Counted from the stretch's first letter, positions 54,455-63,514 are shown. The stretch is 64,000 nt of DNA from Algoriphagus sp. (GCF_029254265.1 NZ_JAQWXX010000027.1:1-64000); one strand, 5' to 3'. The notes: generated by a model not told the origin, from the sequence alone. Made by a program: numbers and translations.

Positions 54455-55033
54455 TTATTCCTTGTTTTTTAACTTTTTTAATAATTCCCATCTGGGATCG
54501 GTACTTTCTTCTTCTTGTTTTTCTGAGTTTATTTCCTCCTCAGTCTCCTCGTCCTCAAAGGTATCCCCATCAATGTAGGCATACATTCCTTCTCCCTCGT
54601 AATCATCCTCATCCATCTCTGTTCTATAGTCTGGATGAATCCTTTTGGCGGGTAGGCCAAGTAAGACAAATTCGTAAATAAACTGTGCTACATTGATTTT
54701 TGGAGTGTCTCGAGTGATCATGTAGACATCTTCATTGATCTCTTGCTCCTCATCTCCATATTTGAAAATAATTTTCTCTTTTAAATCCAGAGGTTCAAAA
54801 AACTCCTCAAGACTTCGATCGCAGACAAGTTTTACCTCTCCTGAAATCAAGAAATCCATTTCAATCAAATTTGCACCTTTATCCATCAAGACTCTTACAG
54901 TCAAGTGACCTTCATCGAGCAATTCATTGTCTTCGAAATGTTGGAAGAATTCTTTCCCGATTTCGAAGTCAATTTCGTGCTTGCCTTCTAGGAACTTAAT
55001 GACCTCAATATCAAATGTTCTTAAAAATTTCAC
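54455..55033 (-). CDS. DUF177 (YceD-like) protein
   Basis: A 192-residue protein of the DUF177/YceD family, which in many bacteria precedes rpmF and is linked to 23S rRNA biogenesis. The core DFLISGEVKLVCDRSLEEF and IHPDYRTEMDEDD are visible; the C-terminal 40 residues are strongly acidic. There is no signal peptide. It lies 17 nt before rpmF and 111 nt after pdxA. Confidence 0.9.
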   Translation of the reverse strand: MKFLRTFDIEVIKFLEGKHEIDFEIGKEFFQHFEDNELLDEGHLTVRVLMDKGANLIEMDFLISGEVKLVCDRSLEEFFEPLDLKEKIIFKYGDEEQEINEDVYMITRDTPKINVAQFIYEFVLLGLPAKRIHPDYRTEMDEDDYEGEGMYAYIDGDTFEDEETEEEINSEKQEEESTDPRWELLKKLKNKE

Positions 55034-55144
55034 GATACCTCCTCTCGATTTAAGAGCGCAAATTTAGGGAATTTTTATAAAAGGATAAAAGAGAATTTAA
55101 AATATTATTTGGTTACGCATAAGTATTTGAATAATTCTCTTGAT

Positions 55145-56167
55145 TTAATCCTCATCCTCTTGAGGTTGATGCTGATTAATGATATCGATAGCTAGGAAAA
55201 TCGCTGCTCGCATAGATCCTTCTTCTGCAAGATTTTTACCCGCAATATTATAAGCAGTCCCGTGATCAGGTGAAGTACGAATCACTGGGAGCCCAGCTGT
55301 AAAATTAACTCCTGTACTAAATGAGATCGATTTGAAGGGAATTAATCCTTGGTCGTGATACATAGCTAAAACGCCATCAAACTTAGTTTGATGCGCCATT
55401 CCAAAGAATCCATCAGCAGGATATGGTCCAAAAACCATTTTATTTTGATCTTTAAGCTCCTTTATTGCTGGTTTGATGATTTCTTCTTCTTCTTGTCCTA
55501 GTAGTCCATCTTCTCCCGCATGAGGGTTGAGTCCTAAAACAGCGATTTTCGGTTTATCGATCCCAAAATCCTTTTTCAATGAATTGAGTAAAAGATTGGC
55601 TTTTTTGATGATCCGTTCTTTGGTTATTGTTTCAGAGACTTTTCTTAGCGGTATATGTCCCGTCACTAAACCGACTCTCAATTGTTCGCTCACCATCAGC
55701 ATCAGGCTTTCACTCGATCCCACTTCATTCGTGATGTATTCGGTATGGCCGACGAAAGGCAATTCTTCCGAGTTGATCGTGTTCTTATTTACAGGTGCAG
55801 TGACCAAAGCCTGTATTTTCCCTTCTTTTAGATCATTGACAGCCATTTTTAACGCTTCAAAAGCAAACTTTCCCGCTTCCTGTGTTTCTGCGCCAGGAAC
55901 TATTTCCGGACATTCTTCTGTCACATTAATAACATTGATTCGCTTATGTTGAATTTCATCTAAGCTTCTTATTTGAGCAAAATTGAAATTTTCGAGATCC
56001 AGTTGTTTTTTATAAAAAGAAAGTGCTTTACCATGTGCATAGATCAGAGGGGTAACAGATTTATAAGTACGATTATCTGAGAGACTTTTCATGACGACTT
56101 CTGCACTGATACCGTTTAAATCGCCAATACTGATTCCAATGATGGGTTTTATCTTTCTTTGATTCAT
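55145..56167 (-). CDS. pdxA: 4-hydroxythreonine-4-phosphate dehydrogenase
   Basis: A 340-residue NAD-dependent enzyme of vitamin B6 (pyridoxal phosphate) synthesis. It converts 4-phosphohydroxy-L-threonine to the aminoketone used by PdxJ. Metal-binding His residues are in ELPFVGHTEYI, VLAMYHDQGLIPFK and the C-terminal RTSPDHGTAYNIAG. The N-terminus IIGISIGDLNGISAEV is typical. It diverges from rsmA, the neighbour it often has in bacteria. Confidence 0.96.
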   Translation of the reverse strand: MNQRKIKPIIGISIGDLNGISAEVVMKSLSDNRTYKSVTPLIYAHGKALSFYKKQLDLENFNFAQIRSLDEIQHKRINVINVTEECPEIVPGAETQEAGKFAFEALKMAVNDLKEGKIQALVTAPVNKNTINSEELPFVGHTEYITNEVGSSESLMLMVSEQLRVGLVTGHIPLRKVSETITKERIIKKANLLLNSLKKDFGIDKPKIAVLGLNPHAGEDGLLGQEEEEIIKPAIKELKDQNKMVFGPYPADGFFGMAHQTKFDGVLAMYHDQGLIPFKSISFSTGVNFTAGLPVIRTSPDHGTAYNIAGKNLAEEGSMRAAIFLAIDIINQHQPQEDED

Positions 56168-56283
56168 ATAATTTGGGCTAAAAACTGCCAGAATGGTTTG
56201 GTTGGGTGTAAAGATCTTCTCTAGACCTTTAAGAATATTCCCTTAATTTTAGGACGCAATTTATAAAAATTTATCGGAGCGGA

Positions 56284-57072
56284 ATGATGGAAAAGGTTAA
56301 AGCTAAGAAACACTTGGGTCAGCATTTTTTGACTGACTTAAGTATTGCAGAGCGAATCGCTCAATCGGTGACGGGCCATCATGGATCTGATAAAGTTTTA
56401 GAGATCGGCCCCGGAATGGGAGTATTGACTGATTATTTATTGCTTCTTCCTTTGGATTTGCATTTGATCGAAATTGATCGGGAGTCGATTGCATATTTAA
56501 ATAAGAAGTATCCGCAGTTGGAAGGAAAAATCATGGAAGGTGATTTTCTTAAATTGAATCTTTCGGAGATCTTCAAGGGTAAATATGCCATAGCTGGTAA
56601 TTTTCCTTACAACATTTCATCTCAGATTTTCTTTAAAGTTTTAGAAGTTAAAGATCAAGTGACTGAAGTGGTATGTATGCTACAGAAAGAAGTGGCAGAG
56701 CGAATCGCTTCTCCAAAAGGTAACAAAGACTATGGGATTCTATCAGTTCTGCTGCAAGCCTATTATGATATTGAATATTTATTTACGGTTCCTCCAGAAG
56801 TTTTTGATCCACCTCCAAGAGTAAACTCTGGAGTGATTCGATTGAAAAGAAATGAGGTTGAAAAGCTTGATTGTAATGAAAAACTCTTCAAACAAGTTGT
56901 AAAGGCTGGCTTTGGAAATCGAAGAAAAACCCTGCGAAATTGTCTAAAGCCATTTAATTTGCCGGCTGAATTCAATTCAAATCCAATTCTTGACAAAAGA
57001 GCAGAGCAGCTTGATGTTGCAGATTTTATATTTTTAACACAAACGATAGAAGCTTCTCGTGGAAATAATTAA
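56284..57072 (+). CDS. rsmA: 16S rRNA dimethyltransferase RsmA (KsgA)
   Basis: SAM-dependent dimethylation of the two adjacent adenines near the 3' end of 16S rRNA, a late step of small-subunit assembly. The 262-residue protein has the AKKHLGQHFLTD start, SAM motif LEIGPGMGVLT and catalytic motif NFPYNISS. The second codon is also ATG. Its end overlaps the GTG start of mgtE by 14 nt, so the two are translationally linked. Confidence 0.97.
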   Translation: MMEKVKAKKHLGQHFLTDLSIAERIAQSVTGHHGSDKVLEIGPGMGVLTDYLLLLPLDLHLIEIDRESIAYLNKKYPQLEGKIMEGDFLKLNLSEIFKGKYAIAGNFPYNISSQIFFKVLEVKDQVTEVVCMLQKEVAERIASPKGNKDYGILSVLLQAYYDIEYLFTVPPEVFDPPPRVNSGVIRLKRNEVEKLDCNEKLFKQVVKAGFGNRRKTLRNCLKPFNLPAEFNSNPILDKRAEQLDVADFIFLTQTIEASRGNN

Positions 57073-58426
57073 GCAATTTGAACTGTCCAAAGAATACCTT
57101 GAAAGCCTTCAGATGGCAATTGAGGCTCAGGATATTGACTTCATTAGAGAGTCTTTTGACGGGGTCAATTTTGCAGATATTGCAGCTCTATTGGAGGAGT
57201 TATCCTTTGACGATTCTATCTATGTCATTCGAGCCATAGAAAGACAAAATGCCGCTGATATTTTAATTGAGTTAGAAGATGATACCCTAAGTAAAATCAT
57301 TAGGGAGATGGAAGCTACTGAGATTTCAGGCTTCATTGAATTGATGGACTCTGATGATGGTGCAGATATACTCAATCTTTTTGCAGAGCGAGGTCGAGAG
57401 GAAATTATCAGTCACTTTCAGGATAAAGTCAAATCTGATCAGATTCTCGAACTTCTACGCTATGATGAGGACACTGCAGGGGGGATTATGGCTAAGGAAT
57501 ATATCCGAGCCAATAAAAATTGGAATGTTGTACAGACAATTAATGAAATAAGAAGGCAGGCTGAAAATGTAGATAAAATCTTCTCTATTTATGTAGTAAA
57601 CAATCGCCAACAATTAATGGGGAGAGTTTCATTGAAAAGAATAGTACTTGCTGCAGAGGATACTAAAATTGAGGATATTTATGAGGAGGAGGTAATCTCC
57701 GTTCCTACTTTCATGGATCAGGAGGAAGTGGCAGAAATCATGCGGAAGTATGATTTGGAATCAGTGCCTGTGGTCAATGCAAAAAATAAACTCGTAGGTA
57801 GAATTACAGTTGATGATATCTTGGATGTTATCATGGAGGAAGCGGAGGAGGATATTCAGGCGATGACTGGTATTTCAGATACTGTGGATGAATATGATTC
57901 TGTTATAAAACTCTCAAAAGCTAGACTTCCTTGGCTTTTGATCGGTATTGTAGGAGGTCTTCTTGGAGCTGGATTTATAGGTTTCTTCGAGGAAGGACTT
58001 AGTAAAGTGACTGCTTTGGCATTTTTTATCCCTTTGATTACCGCGACTGGAGGAAATGTAGGAATTCAATCATCTTCCTTAGTGGTTCAGTCATTAGCGA
58101 GTAAATCTATTTTTGATGACTCCCTATCGAAACGATTTGTGAAGGTTTTTTTGGTTGCAATCTTAAATGGTCTGATTCTGGCGACCTTTGTTTTTGGCGT
58201 GGTGGTTTTGTTTTATCGGAGTGAAGTTGCCTTTGCTTTAGTGGTTTCAATAGCATTGTTTTCAGTTGTATTGCTTGCTTCTTTTATGGGTACGATAACA
58301 CCTATCGTTTTAGATAAAATTGGTATAAATCCAGCATTGGCTTCTGGGCCGTTTATTACTACGGCAAATGATTTATTGGGCCTAGCTGTTTATTTCTTGG
58401 TCGCTATGTCCTTGCTGAATATTTGA
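57059..58426 (+). CDS. mgtE: Magnesium transporter MgtE
   Basis: A 455-residue Mg2+ channel. The MgtE N domain (about 15-130), a CBS pair (about 140-265; DDILDVIMEEAEED) and five transmembrane helices (about 285-455; PLITATGGNVGIQSSSLVVQ) are present in the usual order. The pore signature with conserved Gly/Asn is seen. It starts with GTG inside the rsmA end. The N and CBS domains sense cytosolic magnesium. Confidence 0.96.
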   Translation: MEIIKQFELSKEYLESLQMAIEAQDIDFIRESFDGVNFADIAALLEELSFDDSIYVIRAIERQNAADILIELEDDTLSKIIREMEATEISGFIELMDSDDGADILNLFAERGREEIISHFQDKVKSDQILELLRYDEDTAGGIMAKEYIRANKNWNVVQTINEIRRQAENVDKIFSIYVVNNRQQLMGRVSLKRIVLAAEDTKIEDIYEEEVISVPTFMDQEEVAEIMRKYDLESVPVVNAKNKLVGRITVDDILDVIMEEAEEDIQAMTGISDTVDEYDSVIKLSKARLPWLLIGIVGGLLGAGFIGFFEEGLSKVTALAFFIPLITATGGNVGIQSSSLVVQSLASKSIFDDSLSKRFVKVFLVAILNGLILATFVFGVVVLFYRSEVAFALVVSIALFSVVLLASFMGTITPIVLDKIGINPALASGPFITTANDLLGLAVYFLVAMSLLNI

Positions 58427-58433
58427 GATTCTT

Positions 58434-59363
58434 ATGAAGATTCTAATTATAGACCAAATGCATGAAAGCATTGTTCCGATGCTTGAATCTATTGGGCATC
58501 AGGTTACTTATTCACCTGATATCAAAAGAGATGAAATCATTCAAATTATTGGGCCTTACGATGGGCTTATTATCCGTTCCAAAACTCCAATGGATCGGGA
58601 CCTACTCCAGAATGCGCCAAATTTGAAATTTATCGGAAGAGCAGGTGCTGGACTTGATCAGATTGATTTGGAATATATGGAGTCAAGAAGTATCAAGCTT
58701 TTTCATGCTGCAAAAGGAAATAGAGATGCGGTTGCTGAACATGCTTTGGGAATGCTTCTCTCACTTTTCAATCATTTAGGAAAGGCAGATTCGGAGGTGC
58801 GAAGAGGGATTTGGGACAGAGAGGGAAACCGGGGGCATGAATTAGCCGGTAAAACTGTGGGAATTCTGGGATTTGGAAATATGGGTAAATCTTTCGCCAG
58901 GAGACTTAAGGGCTTTCGCACAAATGTGATTGCATATGATAAATACAAAAAGAATCTGGGCGGAAAATTTGTCAAAGAAGTTTCCTGGGAAATATTGAAA
59001 GAAAAATGTGATGTATTGAGTATTCATGTGCCTCTGACTTCAGAAACGAGAGGATTTCTTACAATAAATGAACTTGAAAGTTTTGCTAAACCTTTTTGGC
59101 TAATCAATACTGCTAGGGGAGAAGTGATTACCTTTAAAACATTGAATGAAGCTTTAGATCGAGGCTTGTTAAAAGGCGCTTTATTAGACGTTTTAGAGAA
59201 TGAGAAATTCAACAGTTTTTCTGAAGAGCAAAAAGAAGAATTTGAAATTTTGGCAGCAAGAGATAATGTGCTTTTTAGTCCTCATGTAGCAGGTTGGACC
59301 TTTGAGTCCTATGAGAAGATCAATAAAGTTCTCGTAAAGCAGATTAAAAAGGAGTTTTTATAA
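58434..59363 (+). CDS. D-2-hydroxyacid dehydrogenase family protein (SerA-like)
   Basis: A 309-residue NAD-dependent dehydrogenase. The nucleotide-binding motif is VGILGFGNMGKSFARRL; the catalytic Arg is in LINTARGEVI, the Glu in LLDVLENEKF and the His in LFSPHVAGWTFES. It lacks the ACT domain of full phosphoglycerate dehydrogenases. The substrate may be 3-phosphoglycerate or another 2-hydroxyacid. It follows mgtE by 7 nt and so ends the rsmA-mgtE operon. Confidence 0.9.
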   Translation: MKILIIDQMHESIVPMLESIGHQVTYSPDIKRDEIIQIIGPYDGLIIRSKTPMDRDLLQNAPNLKFIGRAGAGLDQIDLEYMESRSIKLFHAAKGNRDAVAEHALGMLLSLFNHLGKADSEVRRGIWDREGNRGHELAGKTVGILGFGNMGKSFARRLKGFRTNVIAYDKYKKNLGGKFVKEVSWEILKEKCDVLSIHVPLTSETRGFLTINELESFAKPFWLINTARGEVITFKTLNEALDRGLLKGALLDVLENEKFNSFSEEQKEEFEILAARDNVLFSPHVAGWTFESYEKINKVLVKQIKKEFL

Positions 59364-59430
59364 ATGTGAAGGGCTATAATTTTAGCAAAACCGAAACTGT
59401 TAAATTTAATTCCCTGACATCTATTGGAAT

Positions 59431-59455
59431 AAAAAAGGGAGCTTAAAGCGCTCCC
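59431..59455 (-). terminator. Intrinsic terminator overlapping a stop codon
   Basis: A 6-bp stem GGGAGC/GCTCCC (59437-59442 with 59450-59455), followed on the minus strand by six T residues, has the stop codon of the lipoprotein gene (59443-59445) inside its loop. Termination structure and coding end share the same bases. Confidence 0.75.
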
Positions 59456-60003
59456 TCTGGTGCTACGAATGTAATATTTTTAAATTCCATGGATTTTAAG
59501 GTGGTCGATTGACTACCTGTGCTGGTTACTTTTTCTGTTATACCGTTAATTCCTTCAAAGATTCCAACCAGAGTTCGCTTTCCCTGTTTGATTGCATCTT
59601 CTGTGATCTCGATTTTCATGGATCCTGAAGTTTCATCACTCGAAAATCGATGGAGTGTCGAACTGAAATTCCCTCCTGAGATATTGATTTCTTCCTCGAA
59701 AACCCAAAAAGAATTGGAGTTTACTTGATAGGATCCTTTCCCTGTGTACGGTTCTATTCGGATCAAAAGCTGCTTGCCATTAGAAGAAGGTTTATTGAAA
59801 CCTTCAAAATCGCGGCGCATCACGATATAGGCTGTCTCTGAACCATTGGAAGAGGTTACATCTGATAGGATAACGGTAAAATCCACAGGCGCACCATTTA
59901 AAGTGCCTGATACTGTTGGGCTAGAGAGGTCCCCACTTTCCGATTTGTCGCAAGCAAATGCCAGTGAAAGTAAAGGAAGGAAATAATAAATTAGTTTTTT
60001 CAT
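59443..60003 (-). CDS. Hypothetical lipoprotein
   Basis: A 186-residue predicted lipoprotein with a signal peptide and lipobox AFAC at about residue 18. The rest is a single beta-rich domain beginning SGTLNGAPVDFTVILS, a layout shared by several uncharacterised Bacteroidota families (DUF6252-like); I cannot assign it firmly. It stands alone with its own terminator, convergent with the hydroxyacid dehydrogenase gene. Confidence 0.65.
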   Translation of the reverse strand: MKKLIYYFLPLLSLAFACDKSESGDLSSPTVSGTLNGAPVDFTVILSDVTSSNGSETAYIVMRRDFEGFNKPSSNGKQLLIRIEPYTGKGSYQVNSNSFWVFEEEINISGGNFSSTLHRFSSDETSGSMKIEITEDAIKQGKRTLVGIFEGINGITEKVTSTGSQSTTLKSMEFKNITFVAPEGAL

Positions 60004-60139
60004 GTTTTTTTTCTCAAAAATATCTCTTGGGAAAAGACCATTCTATAAGGCAAACTGCGTATTCCGTTCCTTCTTTCTTTTAACATCAATAAATCATGAG
60101 TGGATAGTAATTACAGAAATCTTTAAAAAGCTTGTAGCT

Positions 60140-60171
60140 TTTGTTTTCTGATTAGAGATTTTCTATTTTTG
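60140..60171 (+). promoter_or_regulatory. Consensus Bacteroidota promoter of greA
   Basis: TTTG (60140-60143), a 20-base spacer and TATTTTTG (60164-60171) match the phylum consensus exactly. A start near 60178 would give a leader of about 80 nt that contains a terminator-like hairpin. Confidence 0.75.
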
Positions 60172-60198
60172 CCTATCAAATAAGGTCAGATAAAAGGT

Positions 60199-60231
60199 AA
60201 CGGTCCCGTCATGCGACCGTTATTTTGTTTT
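60199..60231 (+). promoter_or_regulatory. Terminator-like hairpin in the greA leader
   Basis: AACGGTC (60199-60205) pairs with GACCGTT (60215-60221), followed by a T-rich tract ATTTTGTTTTT. It lies between the greA promoter and the ATG at 60260. It could cause early termination and give a short leader RNA, as the GraL leader RNA does before greA in Escherichia coli (known there; inferred here). Confidence 0.55.
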
Positions 60232-60259
60232 TAGTGGCTATCTAAAAGAATAAATTAAA

Positions 60260-60733
60260 ATGGGACAAGTACAATACTACACTGAGGAAGGACTCCGCAA
60301 GTTGAAGGATGAACTTCAAGATTTGAAAAGTAGAGGAAGACAGGATATTGCAAAGCAAATCGCAGAGGCAAGAGACAAGGGTGATCTTAGTGAAAATGCA
60401 GAATATGATGCAGCTAAAGATGCTCAAGGTCATTTAGAACTGAAGATCGCTAAGCTAGAGGCAGTAGTGGGGAATGCTCGTATTTTTGATCAGTCTCTTA
60501 TTGATACCTCTAAAGTGGGGATTTTGAGTACCGTAAAAATAAAGAATGTTAAAAACGGAATGACGGTTTCATATACTTTGGTTTCTGAAGAAGAAGCAGA
60601 TCTGAAATCTGGAAAAATCTCTCTAGGTTCTCCGTTTGGAAAGGGCCTCGTTGGGAAGAAAATCGGTGAAATCGCAGAAATCAATGCTCCTGCCGGACTA
60701 CTTCAATTCGAAATTCTACATATATCTTATTAA
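60260..60733 (+). CDS. greA: Transcription elongation factor GreA
   Basis: A 157-residue factor that binds the secondary channel of RNA polymerase and stimulates cleavage of backtracked RNA. The N-terminal coiled coil (residues about 8-75, with the tip acidic residues in RDKGDLSENAEYDAAKDAQ) and the C-terminal FKBP-like domain (GSPFGKGLVGKKIGEI) are complete. It is followed by its own terminator at 60739-60762 and by a HIT-family gene. Confidence 0.97.
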   Translation: MGQVQYYTEEGLRKLKDELQDLKSRGRQDIAKQIAEARDKGDLSENAEYDAAKDAQGHLELKIAKLEAVVGNARIFDQSLIDTSKVGILSTVKIKNVKNGMTVSYTLVSEEEADLKSGKISLGSPFGKGLVGKKIGEIAEINAPAGLLQFEILHISY

Positions 60734-60738
60734 TTCAT

Positions 60739-60762
60739 ATCCCGGTTTACTGGGATTTTTTT
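60739..60762 (+). terminator. Intrinsic terminator after greA
   Basis: ATCCCGG/CTGGGAT (60739-60745 with 60750-60756, one G-T pair) is followed by a run of seven T residues. It lies 5 bases past the greA stop and only 10 bases before the HIT gene ATG, so read-through may feed that gene. Confidence 0.75.
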
Positions 60763-60772
60763 ATTTAATTCT

Positions 60773-61165
60773 ATGGCTACTATTTTCACTAAAATCATCA
60801 ACAGGGAAATACCCGCAGAGATTATCGCAGAGGATGAGAATTACATCGCATTTCTTGACATAATGCCATTAGTAAAAGGTCACGTCTTAGTAGTCCCGAA
60901 GGTTGAGGTGGATTATATTTTTAACCTTTCGCCAGAAGCACTTTCAGGATTACATCTATTCGCACAGAAAGTAGCGAAAGCGATGGAAAAGACGATCAAA
61001 TGTACACGTATTGGTGTTGCTGTGATTGGGTTGGAGGTTCCGCATGTACATGTTCATTTGGTACCCCTCCGTACGATGGATGACATTAATTTCACTCGTC
61101 CCAAATTGAAATTAAGTAAAGAAGAACTTGCGGAAGTCGCCGACAGAATTAGAGCAGGTTTTTGA
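60773..61165 (+). CDS. HIT-family hydrolase
   Basis: A 130-residue histidine-triad protein that hydrolyses nucleoside phosphoramidates or related nucleotides. The triad motif reads PHVHVHLVPL (H-x-H-x-H) at about residues 85-95, and the N-terminal IFTKIINREIPAEII is typical. It starts 39 nt after greA and is a common greA partner in Bacteroidota. Convergent with the sugar kinase gene. Confidence 0.94.
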   Translation: MATIFTKIINREIPAEIIAEDENYIAFLDIMPLVKGHVLVVPKVEVDYIFNLSPEALSGLHLFAQKVAKAMEKTIKCTRIGVAVIGLEVPHVHVHLVPLRTMDDINFTRPKLKLSKEELAEVADRIRAGF

Positions 61166-61206
61166 TTGAAATCCCACTTTGAATTTTAATCATACTAAGC
61201 AGATTA

Positions 61207-62085
61207 TTATTCACTGCTCAACTGAATATTAGTGACATCATACTTTGGTGTCCCACCTTTTTGAGTAGCAACAAAAGCTCCAATTCTACAGGCGAAATCT
61301 AAGGTTTCTTCTATTGTCTTTTCCTCTAAGTAACTTTTAACGAATCCACTTAAAAAAGCATCTCCGGCTCCGATGCTATCTTGAACTTTTACTTTATAGC
61401 CAAGGTGAGAGGTTATCTTTCCTTTTTCATAGACCATCGCACCTTTTGATCCTTGAGTAATACAAATCAAATCCATGGGGAAATGCTTGTCAAGGTATTC
61501 GCAAACAGTTTCAATATTTGAGTCCAAATTGAAATAATCTGCAAATATTTCTAATTCATCCTCATTGATCTTTAGAATATCAGCAAAGCCTAAAAGGGTT
61601 TCAATTACCTCAAAATCATAAAAAGGAGGTCGAAGATTTGCATCAAAGACTCGAACTACTTGATAATGTAATAGTTTGATCAATGTGCTTAGACTCTCAG
61701 TATTTCTCACTCCAAGGGTGCCAAATACAAAAGCATCTGCATTTTTTACCGCTTCATCCATTTCAGCATTCCAATGGATAAAGTCCCATGCAACTGGGGA
61801 AATTATGGTGTATTTAATGTTTTCTTTATCCGAATCATCTACCAAAACTTTGGAGGTTTCATGGCTTTGACTCACTTGAATAAGATTCAAAGGCAAGTTA
61901 AAAGTCTTCAAAAAGTCAATTAGCTTAACTCCGTCAGCATCATTTCCTACAGCTGAGATAAGTTCGGAGTCTAAGCCCATCTGATGGAGATTTAAAGCAA
62001 CATTCATTGGTGCGCCTCCGGGAACAGCACCTGATGGAAGGCAATCCCAGAGCATTTCTCCAAATATGACAACTTTGTTTTTCAT
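61207..62085 (-). CDS. PfkB-family carbohydrate kinase (fructokinase-like)
   Basis: A 292-residue ribokinase-fold sugar kinase. The N-terminal GGAPMNVALNLHQMG and the C-terminal DSIGAGDAFLSGFVKS (catalytic Asp) are the two PfkB signatures. The GEMLWDCLPSG start is usual for fructokinases, but the sugar is not proven. It follows the MFS sugar porter and an unusual 29-codon leader ORF, whose stop lies 4 nt before its ATG. Together transporter and kinase would import and phosphorylate a monosaccharide. Confidence 0.92.
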   Translation of the reverse strand: MKNKVVIFGEMLWDCLPSGAVPGGAPMNVALNLHQMGLDSELISAVGNDADGVKLIDFLKTFNLPLNLIQVSQSHETSKVLVDDSDKENIKYTIISPVAWDFIHWNAEMDEAVKNADAFVFGTLGVRNTESLSTLIKLLHYQVVRVFDANLRPPFYDFEVIETLLGFADILKINEDELEIFADYFNLDSNIETVCEYLDKHFPMDLICITQGSKGAMVYEKGKITSHLGYKVKVQDSIGAGDAFLSGFVKSYLEEKTIEETLDFACRIGAFVATQKGGTPKYDVTNIQLSSE

Positions 62086-62089
62086 ATGA

Positions 62090-62179
62090 TTAAAATTTGA
62101 TTTTTAAAGGCCATATGGAATCTTCGCATCTATTATAATCATACCTCTGTGTGTCGCTACGGCTCATGCTCGATTTCAT
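62090..62179 (-). CDS. 29-residue leader ORF, copy 2 of a shared element
   Basis: A short ORF that starts MKSSMSRSD and ends CEDSIWPLKIKF, with its stop 4 nt before the sugar kinase ATG and its start 3 nt after the MFS stop codon. It shares both ends, total length and placement with the ORF at 3534-3623. The DNA between matches in blocks (ACACAGA, ATGATTATA, GCGA, GATTCCATATGGCC, TTAAAA). Whether it is translated, or is one copy of a dispersed repeat, cannot be decided from one window. Confidence 0.4.
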   Translation of the reverse strand: MKSSMSRSDTQRYDYNRCEDSIWPLKIKF

Positions 62180-62182
62180 AGA

Positions 62183-63514
62183 TCAGTGAATGTTTTGATG
62201 AATTTCTTCTAAAGACTTCCCTTTGGTTTCTGGCATCTTAAACCGTACCCACAGCAGTTGCCAAACCATCATAATTGCAAAAAATGCAAATATATAACCT
62301 GGGCCGAACTGGTTTGCAAAGAAGGGGAACACGTTTGCAATTATAGCTGCAAGAATCCAATGGGTAAAAGATCCAATGGATTGTCCATAAGCACGGAGGT
62401 CATTTGGGAACATTTCGGAAATGAAAACCCAAATCACAGAGCCTTGCCCAATGGCATGTGAAGTAATGAATCCAAAGACAAAAATAGGAAGCCAAAAAGA
62501 AGGAATCCCTGGACCAAGAAAGTTATAAGCCATAAGTGAAAGGGAAATGATGTAACCAAGGGATCCGATATACATCAGTTTTTTTCGTCCAATCCGATCT
62601 ATTAGATAGAGGCCCAGAAAAGTGCCTAATAAATTAACAACCCCAATTCCAATAGTGGAAATCAAAGCATTCTCGGTGGAAATTCCAGCCATTTCAAATA
62701 CTCGAGGAGCAAAATAGATTATCGCATTGATACCGGAAACCTGATTGAAAAATGCAATCATAATTGCAAGAATGGTTGTGGGTAGGAATCGTTTTGCGAA
62801 AATGGCCGAAAAGCTTCCTTTTTGTTTGATTTTCTTTTCCTCTTCGATTGCTAATCGAATAGCTTCATCGACACCCTCAGGGTCTGTACGAGTCAGAATT
62901 GCCCTTGCTTGTACTTGATCGTTGAATTTGGCTATCAGCCATCTTGGACTTTCAGGAATGCGAAAGATCATAGCTGAATAAATCAATGCAGGTATTGCCT
63001 CGACTCCAAGCATCCATCTCCATTCCTGTGCTATTTCGGCTGTTCCGATCAAATAGTTGGAAACGTAGGCAACGACTATTCCAAAGACAATGTTGAATTG
63101 ATACAAAGCCACTAAAAGACCTCTGTTTTTCGCAGGTGCAATCTCAGAAATATACATCGGAGCTACCACGGATGAAGCGCCGACCCCTAAACCACCGATA
63201 AATCTAAAAATGGTAAAAGAAGTTATGTCCCATGCCATTGCTGACCCAAAAGCGGAGATAAAATATAAAAGGCCTATCCAGAGCAAACTCTTTTTCCGAC
63301 CAAATCTATCAGCAGGAATGCCCCCGAATAAGGCACCGATCACAGTACCGTAAAGCGCTGAGGCAATCGCCAGACCATGAATCCAATCGCTCAGTTGCCA
63401 AACTTCTTGAATATCTCGCTCAGCTCCTGAAATTACGGCTGTATCAAAGCCAAATAAAAAACCGCCCAAAGCGGCTGTAATGGATACAAAGAAGGCGTAA
63501 TTTTTAGAATTCAT
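62183..63514 (-). CDS. Sugar-porter family MFS transporter
   Basis: A 443-residue membrane protein with 12 predicted helices. Family signatures are GFLFGFDTAVISGAE in helix 1, DRFGRKKSLL and DRIGRKKLMY in the two loop 2-3 repeats, PESPRWLI after helix 6 and PETKGKSLEEI at the end. These are the signatures of the sugar porter (SP) family, usually proton-driven monosaccharide uptake. The substrate is likely the sugar used by the adjacent PfkB kinase. Confidence 0.93.
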   Translation of the reverse strand: MNSKNYAFFVSITAALGGFLFGFDTAVISGAERDIQEVWQLSDWIHGLAIASALYGTVIGALFGGIPADRFGRKKSLLWIGLLYFISAFGSAMAWDITSFTIFRFIGGLGVGASSVVAPMYISEIAPAKNRGLLVALYQFNIVFGIVVAYVSNYLIGTAEIAQEWRWMLGVEAIPALIYSAMIFRIPESPRWLIAKFNDQVQARAILTRTDPEGVDEAIRLAIEEEKKIKQKGSFSAIFAKRFLPTTILAIMIAFFNQVSGINAIIYFAPRVFEMAGISTENALISTIGIGVVNLLGTFLGLYLIDRIGRKKLMYIGSLGYIISLSLMAYNFLGPGIPSFWLPIFVFGFITSHAIGQGSVIWVFISEMFPNDLRAYGQSIGSFTHWILAAIIANVFPFFANQFGPGYIFAFFAIMMVWQLLWVRFKMPETKGKSLEEIHQNIH

